Part shown: positions 17,324 through 25,985 of the stretch, in pieces
Numbering within the stretch: position 1 is the first letter of the stretch
Layout: the number at the start of each line of letters is the position of its first letter
Source of the DNA: Rhizobium tropici CIAT 899
Lineage (GTDB): Bacteria > Pseudomonadota > Alphaproteobacteria > Rhizobiales > Rhizobiaceae
NCBI RefSeq assembly: GCF_000330885.1
Contig: NC_020061.1
Coordinates: 286,717 to 350,716 of the forward strand
Direction of reading: 5' to 3'
DNA: 64,000 bases
Made by a program: the position numbers and the translations under genes
The notes under the pieces: model-generated
Seen by the model: only the letters and a program-made list of their open reading frames with translations
Databases searched by the model: none
What the model was told of the DNA's origin: nothing

Positions 17324-18326
17324 ATGCTCGACTTCTATTTTTCGTATCGTGGGGTACTCAAGCGTCTGCGTAGCGGTGCGCTCGGCGGCGAGATGGATCG
17401 CTTCGCGGAGCATTTTTTCACGCTCGGTTATAAGCGAGCGTCTGCCAAGATTTACCTGAGCCGGATTGCGCGCTTTAGCCAGTTTGCCGCGAGGCGTTCT
17501 TCTGGGCGGCCGCCGCTTTCTGGATTGGTTCCGCCATCACCATCTCGGCCAGGACCTCGAGCCGTTGACGGCTGAGCAGGTCCTTGCTGCTGTCGAGCAT
17601 CGGCTGTCGCTATCGGCGACCTCCGGCAGCCGCACGGCAGCGACTGCTCACACTCGAACATTTCTTCGGTTTTTGTATTGGGCTGGCTACCATCGCCAAG
17701 ATCTCGCCGGCGTTGTCCCAAGGACGCCCTCTTGGCGTTTGGCACATTTGCCGCCACGCCTTGCATGGGATGACGTTCGGCAGGCGATCGATGCGATCGG
17801 CGCAACGACGCCGGTCGACATCCGCGATCGAGCCGTCCTGCTGCTGCTCGCCACTACGGGCATTCGCAACGGCGAGTTACGCGCCATTCGGCTGAAGGAT
17901 ATCGACTGGCGTACTGGCGAGGTTTTTGTCCGGCGCACCAAGGGCAAGCGTGATCGGGTGGTGCCACTCCTAGAGGAGACCGGCGCCGCACTCGCCGATT
18001 ACATCCTGCGCGCTCGACCGAAGGTGGATAGTCCGTATCTGTTCCTGTCCTTCACGCCGCCGCTGGGGCCGTTCAAGTGCGCGTCGCCTGTTTCGAGGAT
18101 CGTGCGGAAGCGGTTGCGGCATGGCGGGGTCGAACTTGGGCGAGTCGCAGGTGCGCATCTCCTGCGCCACAGCCTTGCCACCCAGCTCGTCAGGCAGCAA
18201 AGGCCAATCAACGAGGTCGCCGATCTTCTTGGCCACCGGAGCATCAACACAACGGCGTTGTACGTGAAGGTTGCGGCCTCGCAACTCGCCGAGGTCGCAC
18301 TCCCCTTTCCGGGAGGCGCCGCATGA
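17324..18326 (+). pseudogene. RIT tyrosine recombinase A, frameshifted
   Basis: Translation begins at ATG 17324 after GGAGGGG (MLDFYFSYRGVLKRL to FSQFAAR), then loses frame near 17490-17505; the rest continues in another frame from about 17498 (GVLLGGRRFLDWFRHHHLGQD) to 18326. The C-terminal catalytic domain keeps the R-H-x-x-R-H-Y set: TTGIRNGELRAIRL, HLLRHSLATQLV, LLGHRSINTTALYVKV. In RIT elements all three recombinases are thought to act together, so the indel probably disables the element unless it reflects programmed frameshifting. The 3' end overlaps recombinase B by four bases (ATGA). Confidence 0.8.
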
Positions 18327-19255
18327 CCGCCTTTGCCCGATTCCTCGGCGAGAAGGTTGAGCGTTACATCGAACTGCGCCACTCGCTCGGCTATGCCTTC
18401 AGTAAGCAAGCTGGTACGTTGCGCGCTTTTGTCCGCTACGTTGAACGCACTCAAATCGACGCGCCCGCCACCCGGACGATGGCGCTGGACTTCGTCCTAT
18501 CGTTCGGCGGGGCCGCCAACAGCCGCACCACTCGTCACGGCGTGCTCCGCAGATTCTACGAGTATCTCGCCGTCTATGACGCCCAAACCGAGAGCTTGGA
18601 GCGTAGGGTCTTTCCCAGATCCAGGGCAATTCCGCCGCCGCGGATCCTCAGCGAGTCAGAGTTGGCGTCGCTCATCGACGCATGTGCGCGCATTTCGCCA
18701 AGCATCCCTCTCAGGGGGCGGACGATGGCAACGCTAATCGGATTGTTGGCAAGCTCGGGACTGCGATCTGGCGAAGTGGTAAGGCTTGATCGTTCCGACG
18801 TCGATCTGACCAACGGGGTTCTTCTCGTTCGGAAGACGAAGTTCCGCAAGGACCGTCTCGTTCCAGTTCACACGACGACCCAGGCTGCCCTTCGCCACTA
18901 CGCCAGTGAGCGTGACGCCGCTTTTCCCACGCCCAAGGACCAGGGCTTCTTCCTCAGCTCTCGTGGCAACCGCCTCTCAGCGACCGGCCTGCAAAACGGT
19001 TTTGCCGAGGTGCGTAAGCTCTCCGGCCTTGATGGCGGTAAGCCCTTAAGGCCGCACGATCTCAGGCACCGGTTCGCCGTGACCCGCCTCAGCTTCTGGC
19101 ATCAACAGCGCGCAGACGTTCAGGCGTTGCTCCCGTTGCTCGCCACCTATCTCGGCCACGCCAGCTACAGCGATACCGCTTACTACCTCACTGGTTCGGC
19201 GGATCTTCTCGCCATTGCGGCGGACCGCGCTTTCCTCGATGGAGGTGCAGCATGA
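18323..19255 (+). CDS. RIT tyrosine recombinase B
   Basis: A 310-residue integrase with an N-terminal SAM-like core-binding domain (about residues 1-95: FARFLGEKVERYIELRHSLGY) and a C-terminal catalytic domain. Catalytic residues are seen in SSGLRSGEVVRLDRSD (Arg), HDLRHRFAVTRL (His-x-x-Arg) and YLGHASYSDTAYYLTG (His and the nucleophilic Tyr). Its start lies in the stop codon of A and its end overlaps the start of C, so the trio is one translational unit. Confidence 0.92.
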   Translation: MTAFARFLGEKVERYIELRHSLGYAFSKQAGTLRAFVRYVERTQIDAPATRTMALDFVLSFGGAANSRTTRHGVLRRFYEYLAVYDAQTESLERRVFPRSRAIPPPRILSESELASLIDACARISPSIPLRGRTMATLIGLLASSGLRSGEVVRLDRSDVDLTNGVLLVRKTKFRKDRLVPVHTTTQAALRHYASERDAAFPTPKDQGFFLSSRGNRLSATGLQNGFAEVRKLSGLDGGKPLRPHDLRHRFAVTRLSFWHQQRADVQALLPLLATYLGHASYSDTAYYLTGSADLLAIAADRAFLDGGAA

Positions 19256-20259
19256 GCGAACATCTGCTCCTGGCGCCGCTCCTGGAATCCTACTTTCGCC
19301 GGCGCCTAACCAAGCAGCGCAACGCCACTCCCGCGACTGTCGCGAGCTATCGCGACGCCTTGCGCATGCTGATCCTCTTTGCCGCCGCCAGGTTGCGGAA
19401 GAGGCCGGCGGCGTTGGTGCTCGAAGATCTCGATCGAGACCTCGTTCTCGCATTTCTCGACGAACTCGAGGAGAAGCGGAACAACACCGTCGCCACGCGT
19501 AATGCCCGACTAGCTGCGATACGATCTTTCTTCCACCATGTGGCAGCCGCCGACCCGGCGTCCTTTGGTGTCGCGCAACGCGTGCTGACGATTCCCACAA
19601 AACGCGCGCACATTGAGGTGACGCACCATCTCACCGACGCAGAAGTGGACACCGTCATTGCGGCGCCCGATCAGAGGACGCCCCGTGGTCGGCGCGACCG
19701 CGCGTTTCTGCTGTTCCTGGCGCGGACCGGCGCGCGGGTCTCCGAAGCCATCGGTGTCAATGCTGACGACCTTCAGTTGGGACGCCCGCACTCGCAGGTG
19801 CTATTGCACGGTAAGGGGCGCAGAGATCGCGTCATCCCCGTTCCTCAGGATCTGGCGAGAGCGCTGGCGGCCTTGTTGCGCGAGCGCGGAATCACCAACC
19901 ACGAACCACGACCGATCTTTATCGGTGCCCACAATGAGCGCCTGACGCGCTTCGGGGCGACCCACATCGTACGACGAGCGGCGGCCAAGGCAGTGGCCAC
20001 AAGGCCGGATTTGGCCGAAAAGCCCATATCGCCACACATCTTCCGGCACTCCCTTGCCATGAAGCTTCTCCAGTCCGGCGTGGATCTTTTGACGATTCAA
20101 GCCTGGCTCGGGCACGCACAGGTCGCCACCACCCACCGCTATGCCGCCGCGGATGTCGAGATGATGCGTAACGGACTCGAAAAGGCGGGCATCAAGGGCG
20201 ATTACGGGACGCGCTTCCGGCCCACCGATGCCGTTCTGCAACTGCTGAACAGCATCTAA
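19252..20259 (+). CDS. RIT tyrosine recombinase C
   Basis: A 335-residue integrase; core-binding domain residues about 5-110, catalytic domain from about residue 125. Motifs are RTGARVSEAIGVNADD (Arg), HGKGRRDRVIPVP (beta-hairpin Lys), HIFRHSLAMKLLQ and WLGHAQVATTHRYAAAD (His, Tyr). It ends seven bases before the right inverted repeat. Apparently intact. Confidence 0.92.
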   Translation: MSEHLLLAPLLESYFRRRLTKQRNATPATVASYRDALRMLILFAAARLRKRPAALVLEDLDRDLVLAFLDELEEKRNNTVATRNARLAAIRSFFHHVAAADPASFGVAQRVLTIPTKRAHIEVTHHLTDAEVDTVIAAPDQRTPRGRRDRAFLLFLARTGARVSEAIGVNADDLQLGRPHSQVLLHGKGRRDRVIPVPQDLARALAALLRERGITNHEPRPIFIGAHNERLTRFGATHIVRRAAAKAVATRPDLAEKPISPHIFRHSLAMKLLQSGVDLLTIQAWLGHAQVATTHRYAAADVEMMRNGLEKAGIKGDYGTRFRPTDAVLQLLNSI

Positions 20260-20266
20260 GCTAAAA

Positions 20267-20350
20267 CATTATGTGGCGGAAGATGCCAGATTTGGCAGTC
20301 CCCGGCTGGCGCCATGACGGCTCCGCCACAAAATCTCACCCGATGCATAA
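20267..20350 (-). repeat. RIT right terminal inverted repeat
   Basis: Complement of the left repeat, reading ATTATGTGGCGG inward-to-outward and ending CACCCGATGCATAA at the IS66 junction. Confidence 0.88.
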
Positions 20351-20458
20351 AAAGGGGTCGAGGCCGCCATCGCGCACCAGGGCCATCAGCGAGGCCGCGC
20401 CTTTGCGGAAGTCGACCGGTTGGCACGACACATAGACCACGACACCCGAAGCGATCAT
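20351..20458 (-). pseudogene. tnpB: IS66 tnpB, N-terminal part (split by RIT insertion)
   Basis: Minus-strand reading from the ATG at 20458 gives MIASGVVVYVSCQPVDFRKG and then AASLMALVRDGGLDPF, the standard Orf2 start, ending at the RIT junction. Its ATG overlaps the tnpA stop. Confidence 0.9.
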
Positions 20459-20838
20459 GCTTGCCGTACCGCCCTGACGATGCCGCTCAGCAGCGCCGGA
20501 TCGATCGAAGCGCTGACGCGAAGTGTCGTGTCGCCCACCTGGATCTCGACAGTGTCCGTCCGCACCGCCTCGAAACGAGTAAAGGCCTCATCGTTTTCGG
20601 TTGCTCTCAACCGCTGAACCGAACCAGATGCAAGGGCTACGCGCCGCCATCCAAAGAGCTGCGATGGGTCCATTCCATGGGCACGCGCGACCGCAGAGAC
20701 ATTTGCGCCCGGAGCCAACGCTTGCTCCAGGATCAGAGCTTTCGCCTCATCTGACCACGACTTCGGTTTCCGCCGCGTTCGCACCGGCTCCGCCGTCAGA
20801 ATTTCGAACGTACGATCATGATTCATATCTTCACTCAT
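20455..20838 (-). CDS. tnpA: IS66-family accessory protein TnpA
   Basis: A 127-residue protein from MSEDMNHDRTFEIL. It has the IS66 Orf1 helix-turn-helix SWSDEAKALILEQALAPGANVSAVARAHGMDPSQLFGWRR and a C-terminal VEIQVGDTTLRVSASIDPALLSGIVRAVRQ segment. An ATG seven codons upstream is in frame. It starts about 77 bases inside the right IS66 end. Confidence 0.9.
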   Translation of the reverse strand: MSEDMNHDRTFEILTAEPVRTRRKPKSWSDEAKALILEQALAPGANVSAVARAHGMDPSQLFGWRRVALASGSVQRLRATENDEAFTRFEAVRTDTVEIQVGDTTLRVSASIDPALLSGIVRAVRQA

Positions 20839-20957
20839 AGGATTCCCAGCATGATTCATGCTGAAAATGAGCGATTTCGCGTCTCCATGCTACGTGGGAT
20901 GGCCTGTCCGCTTACGAACAGTGGAGATAACCCCTTCGTTGGCTAATTCTGCGGAGT

Positions 20958-20973
20958 TGGCACATCTTTTGCT
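20958..20973 (+). promoter_or_regulatory. Sigma54 -24/-12 promoter downstream of the IS66 insertion
   Basis: TGGCACATCTTTTGCT is a near-perfect -24/-12 element (TGGCAC, ten-base GG-GC spacing, TTGCT). It lies 35 bases beyond the IS66 target duplication and reads toward the rpiR-type gene. Its NifA site at 15163 has been displaced by 5.7 kb. Confidence 0.75.
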
Positions 20974-21026
20974 TGCTTCCTATTGCGAAGCAATGGACTG
21001 CCGATCTTAACGTCAAGGACGAGATT

Positions 21027-21092
21027 ATGATGATGAGAAGTAGAAGACAGCGTGCCGCACATCGAGTAATTTCATGTTCGGCGCCGTCCTGA
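21027..21092 (+). CDS. Possible 21-residue arginine-rich micro-ORF behind the sigma54 promoter
   Basis: MMMRSRRQRAAHRVISCSAP plus one residue, preceded by AAGGACGAG at 9-12 bases from the ATG. It is the first start codon with a ribosome site after the promoter at 20958. No family is recognised; it may be a leader peptide or chance. Confidence 0.2.
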   Translation: MMMRSRRQRAAHRVISCSAPS

Positions 21093-21324
21093 TTCTCCTG
21101 ACGATGTTGGTGCGCTTGGGTTGACATCGCCTGATCTTCAAGAAAGTTTCAATCAAACCAGGTCCCGGGGAACGCTTAAGCACGTGGATGCCGTAGGCAA
21201 CACGGGCTGTTTGAGGCATCGCGGAATGGTCACGTTTGTCAACGAAGACGGCGACCTTAATCCATAGACCAAGGAAAAGCCTTTGTCGCTTAAGCATTTG
21301 CCTAATAGACTTCAGGAAGTAAGA

Positions 21325-22218
21325 ATGGATTGTCCCACCACAAGTCTCATAAAGAACAACTATGAGCGATTTCCTCGGCAAATGAAGGTCGCTGCGCGTT
21401 GGTTGGTTGACCATCCGACAGAGGTCGCACTGCTGTCAATGAGGGAGCAGGCACGCCGAGCACGAGTGCCTCCGGCAACATTAACGAGACTTGCAAAACG
21501 CCTTGGCTTCGACGGTTTCGACAAATTAAAGGAGGTATTCGCCGATAGGGTCAGGGAACGGCCGGAAAGCTTCGGTGGGAGTGGAGAGGAGTTATTGGCA
21601 CGAGCGGAGATCGGGGGCGATGGCGTCCTCATATGCGATACAGTGAATGCTTTGCAGGGTCATCTAAGCAGGTTCGCGCAGCCGCCCGCGATTGCCGCGT
21701 TGGCGGCAGCAGCCGACCTAATAGCGGAGGCGAAACAAATTTTTTGCGTCGGCCGCCGTTCAAGCTTTCCCATCGCCTATCTAATGCACCATGTTGGATC
21801 ATTGCTTGGCTCTCCTACAACATTGATCGATGGGATGGGCGGTGCCTCCGATGATGCGCTTCGGTCTGTCGGCCCAGAAGACATTTTGCTAGCGGTCACA
21901 GTCAACCCTTACACTCGCTTCACAGTACAGGCAGCCGAGTTTGCCGTATCCCGTGGTGCAAAACTCGTCGCTTTGACGGACAGCGAACTGTCTCCAATCG
22001 CCAAGATTTCTCAAGCGGTAATCCGCGTTCGCACCGAAGTTCCTTCATTTATTCACACGATGACTCCCGCATTGGCCGCAGTAGAATGTCTCATGGAACT
22101 GGTCGCCGCGAGACGCGGGAGCTTCGCTCTTCGAGCTCTGGCTGACCATGAAGAACAACTTATGGAATTCGAAACTTATGCTCTGAAGAGCGGCGTCGGC
22201 AAGAACTCTCATGACTAA
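21325..22218 (+). CDS. RpiR/MurR-family transcriptional regulator (HTH + SIS), copy 1
   Basis: The 297-residue protein from MDCPTTSLIKNNYERFPRQM (GGAAG ribosome site; a TTG 42 bases upstream is less likely) has an N-terminal RpiR helix-turn-helix, residues about 20-90 (AARWLVDHPTEVALLSMREQARRARVPPATLTRLAKRLGF), and a SIS domain, about 130-260 (FCVGRRSSFPIAYLMHHVG, ILLAVTVNPYTRFTVQAAEFA, KLVALTDSELSPIA). SIS domains bind phosphosugars or similar effectors, but no sugar genes adjoin. It is clearly related to the RpiR protein at 54034-54939 along its length. A sigma54 promoter 350 bases upstream could drive it, suggesting nodule expression before IS66 inserted. Confidence 0.9.
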   Translation: MDCPTTSLIKNNYERFPRQMKVAARWLVDHPTEVALLSMREQARRARVPPATLTRLAKRLGFDGFDKLKEVFADRVRERPESFGGSGEELLARAEIGGDGVLICDTVNALQGHLSRFAQPPAIAALAAAADLIAEAKQIFCVGRRSSFPIAYLMHHVGSLLGSPTTLIDGMGGASDDALRSVGPEDILLAVTVNPYTRFTVQAAEFAVSRGAKLVALTDSELSPIAKISQAVIRVRTEVPSFIHTMTPALAAVECLMELVAARRGSFALRALADHEEQLMEFETYALKSGVGKNSHD

Positions 22219-22705
22219 AGAAGAGCCAGAAATTTGAACCGCTCGTTTCCGCCTAGCAGGTCGCTGAACTCTATCGCATCGAGGCTGAGTTGCGTTTGTT
22301 TCCCCTATCGATTGGCCGGAGGACAGGATCGATCAGCGCCCTTGATAGCGCACATGCGGACCTAGCTGAGCCACCATCTGGCTCGCGTCGCTGGCTGCTC
22401 AACTGTCTAAAGCTCTGTCTCCCGCCCTGCGCAGCCGCTCCAAATACCAGGCCCATAATAAGGAAGGCCGAAGGTTGCACGATTTACCTTTACAATGAAC
22501 ATCAGAGCTCACGTGCGATAACTGGCTATCAAACCGAGTCTTCAAATCCTCTTATGTTCGTTGTCAAGTGGTCTAGGCATGACTGTGTCCCTTCCATCAG
22601 CAGTGATGAAGCCGTGTAGATGAAGCTGATATACAAAGTTGGAGGCAGGGCTTTCGACGACGGTTGGCATACTCTTGTGCGCGGGTTGTTTACCGCATTT
22701 CCGTA
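22219..22705. other. Intergenic region upstream of the IS21 element
   Basis: About 490 bases without a recognisable gene, RNA or promoter. Short open frames here have no family features. Confidence 0.3.
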
Positions 22706-22785
22706 GGTTCTGTCGGGCGAAATGAAAAACTGACCCCCTGACGAACCGAAGAACTGACCCCTCGTGTCAAAACGAGGAATGATGG

Positions 22786-24071
22786 ATGACGAGCACGATT
22801 TTATCGCATCCTGCATTGTCGCGAACGATGCAGGACGGGGATATGCTTCAGGCTGATGAGGTGGTGGCGATGTTGCGGCTGCACGAGCTCGGTTGGGGCG
22901 CCAAACGTCTATCGAAGGAGTTCGGATGCGCCCGCAATACGGTCCGGCGTTATCTTCGAGAAGGCGGAGTTGCACCGTTCAAACAGCCTGTTCGGCGCAC
23001 GGGGTTCGACGGGCTTGATGATTGGCTTCGCGAGCGTTTTTTCCGGCACGACGGCAATGCGGATGTAATCCGCCAGGAGTTGGCGAGCGAGCATGGAATC
23101 ACCATCGGTCTGCGTTCAGTTGAGCTTCGAGTTCGGCAGTGGCGGCGAGAGCTAAAAGCACAGAAGCGGGCGACAGTCCGCTTTGAGACGGCGCCAGGCC
23201 ATCAGATGCAGATCGACTTCGGTGATACGAAGGTATGGATCGGCGGCGAGCGGGCTCGGGTTCATCTGTTCGTGGCGACGTTGGGCTATTCGCGACGGAT
23301 GCACGCTCGCGCGTCACTGAGGGAGCGGCAGGCGGACTGGTTCGAGGGGATGGAAGGCGCCTTTCTGCGGTTTGTTGGATTCCGGCGGAAGTGCTGATCG
23401 ACAATGCGAAAGCCCTGGTCGAGCATCATGATGCGGTGACGCGAGAGGTAAGCTTCAACGCGCGACTGCATACTTTTGCCCGTTATTGGGGCTTCACGCC
23501 GCGGGCCTGTGCACCGTATCGGGCGAGAACGAAAGGCAAAGACGAGCGCGGGGTCGGCTACATCAAGAAGAACGCGATCGCCGGGCGACGCTTCGAGAGC
23601 TGGGCCGAGTTCGAAGCGCACCTGGATCGATGGACACGCGAAGTTGCCGACCAGCGTGAACACGGCACCACCGGTGTCAAACCGGCGGAACGTTTTGCCG
23701 ACGAAGCCAAGGCGCTACGTCCGCTGGCCGGACGGGCACCCTTCGGACAATTGCGGGATCTGGTTCGCAAGGTTCAAGCCGATTGCGCGATCGACCTCGA
23801 TACCAACAGCTACTCGGTCCCTTGGCACCTGATCGGTGAAAGCGTTCAGGTCGTAGTGTTGGCCGGCCGCGTGATTATCCGTCATGCCGGCCAGGTCATC
23901 GCTAACCATCCCCAGTGCCGGGGGCGACGACAACGAATTGTGGACCGGGCGCACTTTGTTGGCGTTACCGGCTTCGACGGGCCGGTTCGTAAGGAGGCCA
24001 TCGAGGCCGCGCCCGCTGCCTTGCTGCGGCCGCTTGCGGAATATGAAGCAGTGGTTGGAGGAGGCTGGTGA
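22786..24071 (+). pseudogene. istA: IS21 transposase IstA, frameshifted
   Basis: The first frame (22786-23397) carries the helix-turn-helix (LHELGWGAKRLSKEFGCARNTVRRYLREGG) and the first catalytic Asp segment (APGHQMQIDFGDTKVW). It breaks near 23370-23390 after GMEGAFLRFVG. The second frame resumes with PAEVLIDNAKALVEHHD (second Asp) and TKGKDERGVGYIKKNAI (Glu) and runs to 24071. A one-base indel is the simplest explanation. The gene is probably inactive, although IstB is intact. The stop overlaps the istB start. Confidence 0.88.
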
Positions 24072-24871
24072 TGACGACTGTGGATCATGACGTGCTGATC
24101 GCAACGCTCGACCGGCTGAAGCTGACGGCGATCCGCGACCAGCTCGATACGTTGCTGGACGAGGCAGCGCGGTCGAAGATGACATTGCGGGAGGCTCTCG
24201 CCTTCCTGGTATCGCGCGAGATCGCCCGGCGCGACGAGCGGCGGATATCAATGTCGAGCAAGCTGGCGCAATTCCCGTTCGTGCGCGAACTGGACGGCTT
24301 CGACTTCGAGGCGCAGCCCTCGCTGGATCAGGGGCAGATCAGGGAACTAGCGACCTGCCGCTGGATCGCCCACGGTGACACTGTTCTGTTCCTTGGACCG
24401 CCAGGTACAGGCAAGACGCATTTGGCGGTGAGCCTCGGCCGCGAGGCGATCCGTCAAAATTACAACGTCCAGTTCGTCACGGCGGCTACCTTGGTGGCGA
24501 TGCTGGCGAAGGCTCACAGCGACGGCTCGCTCGACAAACAGTTGACGATTCTGTCGCGACCGAAATTGTTGATCATTGACGAGCTGGGGTACCTGCCCTT
24601 CGAGGCCAATGCCGCCCACCTGTTCTTCCAACTGGTGTCTCGGCGCTACGAAAAGGGCTCAATCCTGATCACTTCAAATCGCTCTGTGGGCGAATGGGGA
24701 AGTGTTTTTGGGGATCCCGTCGTTGCCACGGCAATATTGGATCGCCTGCTTCACCACTCGACAGTGATCACCATTCGGGGCGATAGCTACCGACTTCGCG
24801 AAAAGCGCCGCTCCGGCCTTCTGCAGAAGGCCGGAGCGGCGCTTGAAACCAACGAAACTGCAAACAAATGA
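24068..24871 (+). CDS. istB: IS21 helper ATPase IstB
   Basis: A 267-residue AAA+ ATPase that assists IstA in target capture. Visible are Walker A GPPGTGKTHLAVSLG (about residues 114-128), Walker B LLIIDELGYLPF, sensor stretch ILITSNRSVGEWGSVFGDPVVATAILDRLLHHS and C-terminal GDSYRLREKR. The start is one of two adjacent ATG codons at 24068/24071 overlapping the istA stop. Confidence 0.95.
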   Translation: MMTTVDHDVLIATLDRLKLTAIRDQLDTLLDEAARSKMTLREALAFLVSREIARRDERRISMSSKLAQFPFVRELDGFDFEAQPSLDQGQIRELATCRWIAHGDTVLFLGPPGTGKTHLAVSLGREAIRQNYNVQFVTAATLVAMLAKAHSDGSLDKQLTILSRPKLLIIDELGYLPFEANAAHLFFQLVSRRYEKGSILITSNRSVGEWGSVFGDPVVATAILDRLLHHSTVITIRGDSYRLREKRRSGLLQKAGAALETNETANK

Positions 24872-24929
24872 GGGGGTCAGTTCTTCAATTCGGCAGAGGG
24901 GTCAATTCCTCGATTCGCTTGACAGGTTC

Positions 24930-25096
24930 GTCTGGGGCTGCCTCTGTCTACGATCGGGCATGGGCTCAACGCTTGCCACTTGGATTTGGCGAGGATTCCC
25001 CACCGGGGCTCTGCCCCCAAGTTTATACATCAGCAGATATATGCGAATGCTGATTAGCTGCTTCCTTTCATGTATTGAGGTTGGCGTTGATCACGC
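24930..25096. other. Spacer between IS21 and the IS110 remnant
   Basis: Around 165 bases with no gene; likely the non-coding end of the IS110-type remnant. Confidence 0.3.
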
Positions 25097-25876
25097 TTAT
25101 GCCGCGGGAGCGACCTCTTGACCGATAGCCCACAGGAACGCCGCCATTTCCCGAGCGATCGCGATGGTGGCTACTGCCTTGAGCTTCCCCGCGCCGATAA
25201 GTTGATGATAGCGTGCGCATAGCCGGATCTGAGCTTTCCAGGCGATTTCGCGGACCGGCTGTGGCAGCCCCTCCAGTCTTGCCTGAATGGCCCGACTTAC
25301 CCGGGCCGGGTAATCTATACGTCCACGCGCCCTCAGAACACGGCGGGCCCGCGTACTTCCCGCCTTGGTGATACCCTTGCGTTTCACCGGTTCGCCAGTC
25401 GAGCTCTCGGACGGCACAAACCCCAGATACGCCATCAGCTGCGGAGCCGTTTCGAAGCGCCTGACGTCGCCGATTTCAACCACGAAAGTCACCGCTGTGA
25501 GGAGCGAGACGCCGCGCATTGCTTGATAGGCTTCGACGACTGGCGCCATCGACCAGGAGACCACAGTCGCGGCGGCCTGTTTGGTCAGCCGCTCTACCCG
25601 AACCTCAGCGTCTTCGATGGTCTGAATGTATTCTGCGAGAACGATGTGGTGGGCGGGATGGGTGAACAACAACTCTGCCAACCATCGCCGATGGACTTGT
25701 GTCCAGGGCGAGCGGCCGCTATAAATATGACCGCGACGCAGCAGGAAAGCCTGCAACTGCTGGCGGGATTTCTTCAGGGCGTCGTTTGCAGCCTCACGAG
25801 CCCGGACCAGATCGCGGATCGCCTCATGGGTCTCATCTGGAACCCAAACTCCCGTCAGTTCCCCCGCCCGGTGCAA
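25097..25876 (-). pseudogene. IS110-family transposase, N-terminally truncated
   Basis: The 259-codon frame covers LHRAGELTGVWVPDETHEAIRDLVRARE to the end, including the C-terminal transposase_20 region (MRGVSLLTAVTFVVEIGDVRRFETAPQLMAYLGFVPSESS and GITKAGSTRARRVLRARG). The N-terminal DEDD catalytic half of IS110 transposases (about 90-100 residues) is missing; upstream codons to 25915 show no match. It starts from a non-ATG codon and should be inactive. Confidence 0.85.
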
Positions 25877-25985
25877 TCGGCTTGTTCGAGCGACCGTCGG
25901 AGGAACAGCTCAGCGGGCAACACCTCACTACCGCAGCAGGTTTGATCTAGCAATCCCGTATGCGAGCTCGTGCGGCTCACTGTTG

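Larger units (their letters stand above)
17156..20350 (+). mobile_element. RIT element (recombinases in trio)
   Basis: Three consecutive, ATGA-overlapping tyrosine recombinase genes bounded by long inverted repeats (17181-17265 and 20267-20350) identify a RIT element. It sits inside IS66 tnpB and is flanked by a direct repeat AAAGGG (17150-17155 and 20351-20356). The outermost bases are TTATG on the left and CATAA on the right. The left end carries 25 extra bases including a perfect palindrome. Higher G+C than the surrounding IS66 sequence suggests independent origin. Confidence 0.9.
15231..20915 (-). mobile_element. IS66-family element carrying a nested RIT element
   Basis: Ends are GTAAGCGG on the left and its complement CCGCTTAC on the right. 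It is bounded by a perfect 8-base duplication GAACAGTG (15223-15230 and 20916-20923), the IS66 signature. Without the RIT insert it is about 2.5 kb with tnpA, tnpB and tnpC on the minus strand; tnpB is split. Confidence 0.92.
22711..24924 (+). mobile_element. IS21-family insertion sequence (2.2 kb)
   Basis: Ends are TGTCGGGCGAAATG on the left and TTCGCTTGACA on the right (complement TGTCAAGCGAA), each followed inward by repeated ACTGACCCC/TTGACCCC motifs, the usual IS21 multiple terminal repeats. A 5-base duplication GGTTC flanks it (22706-22710 and 24925-24929). It holds istA (frameshifted) and istB. Confidence 0.9.
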
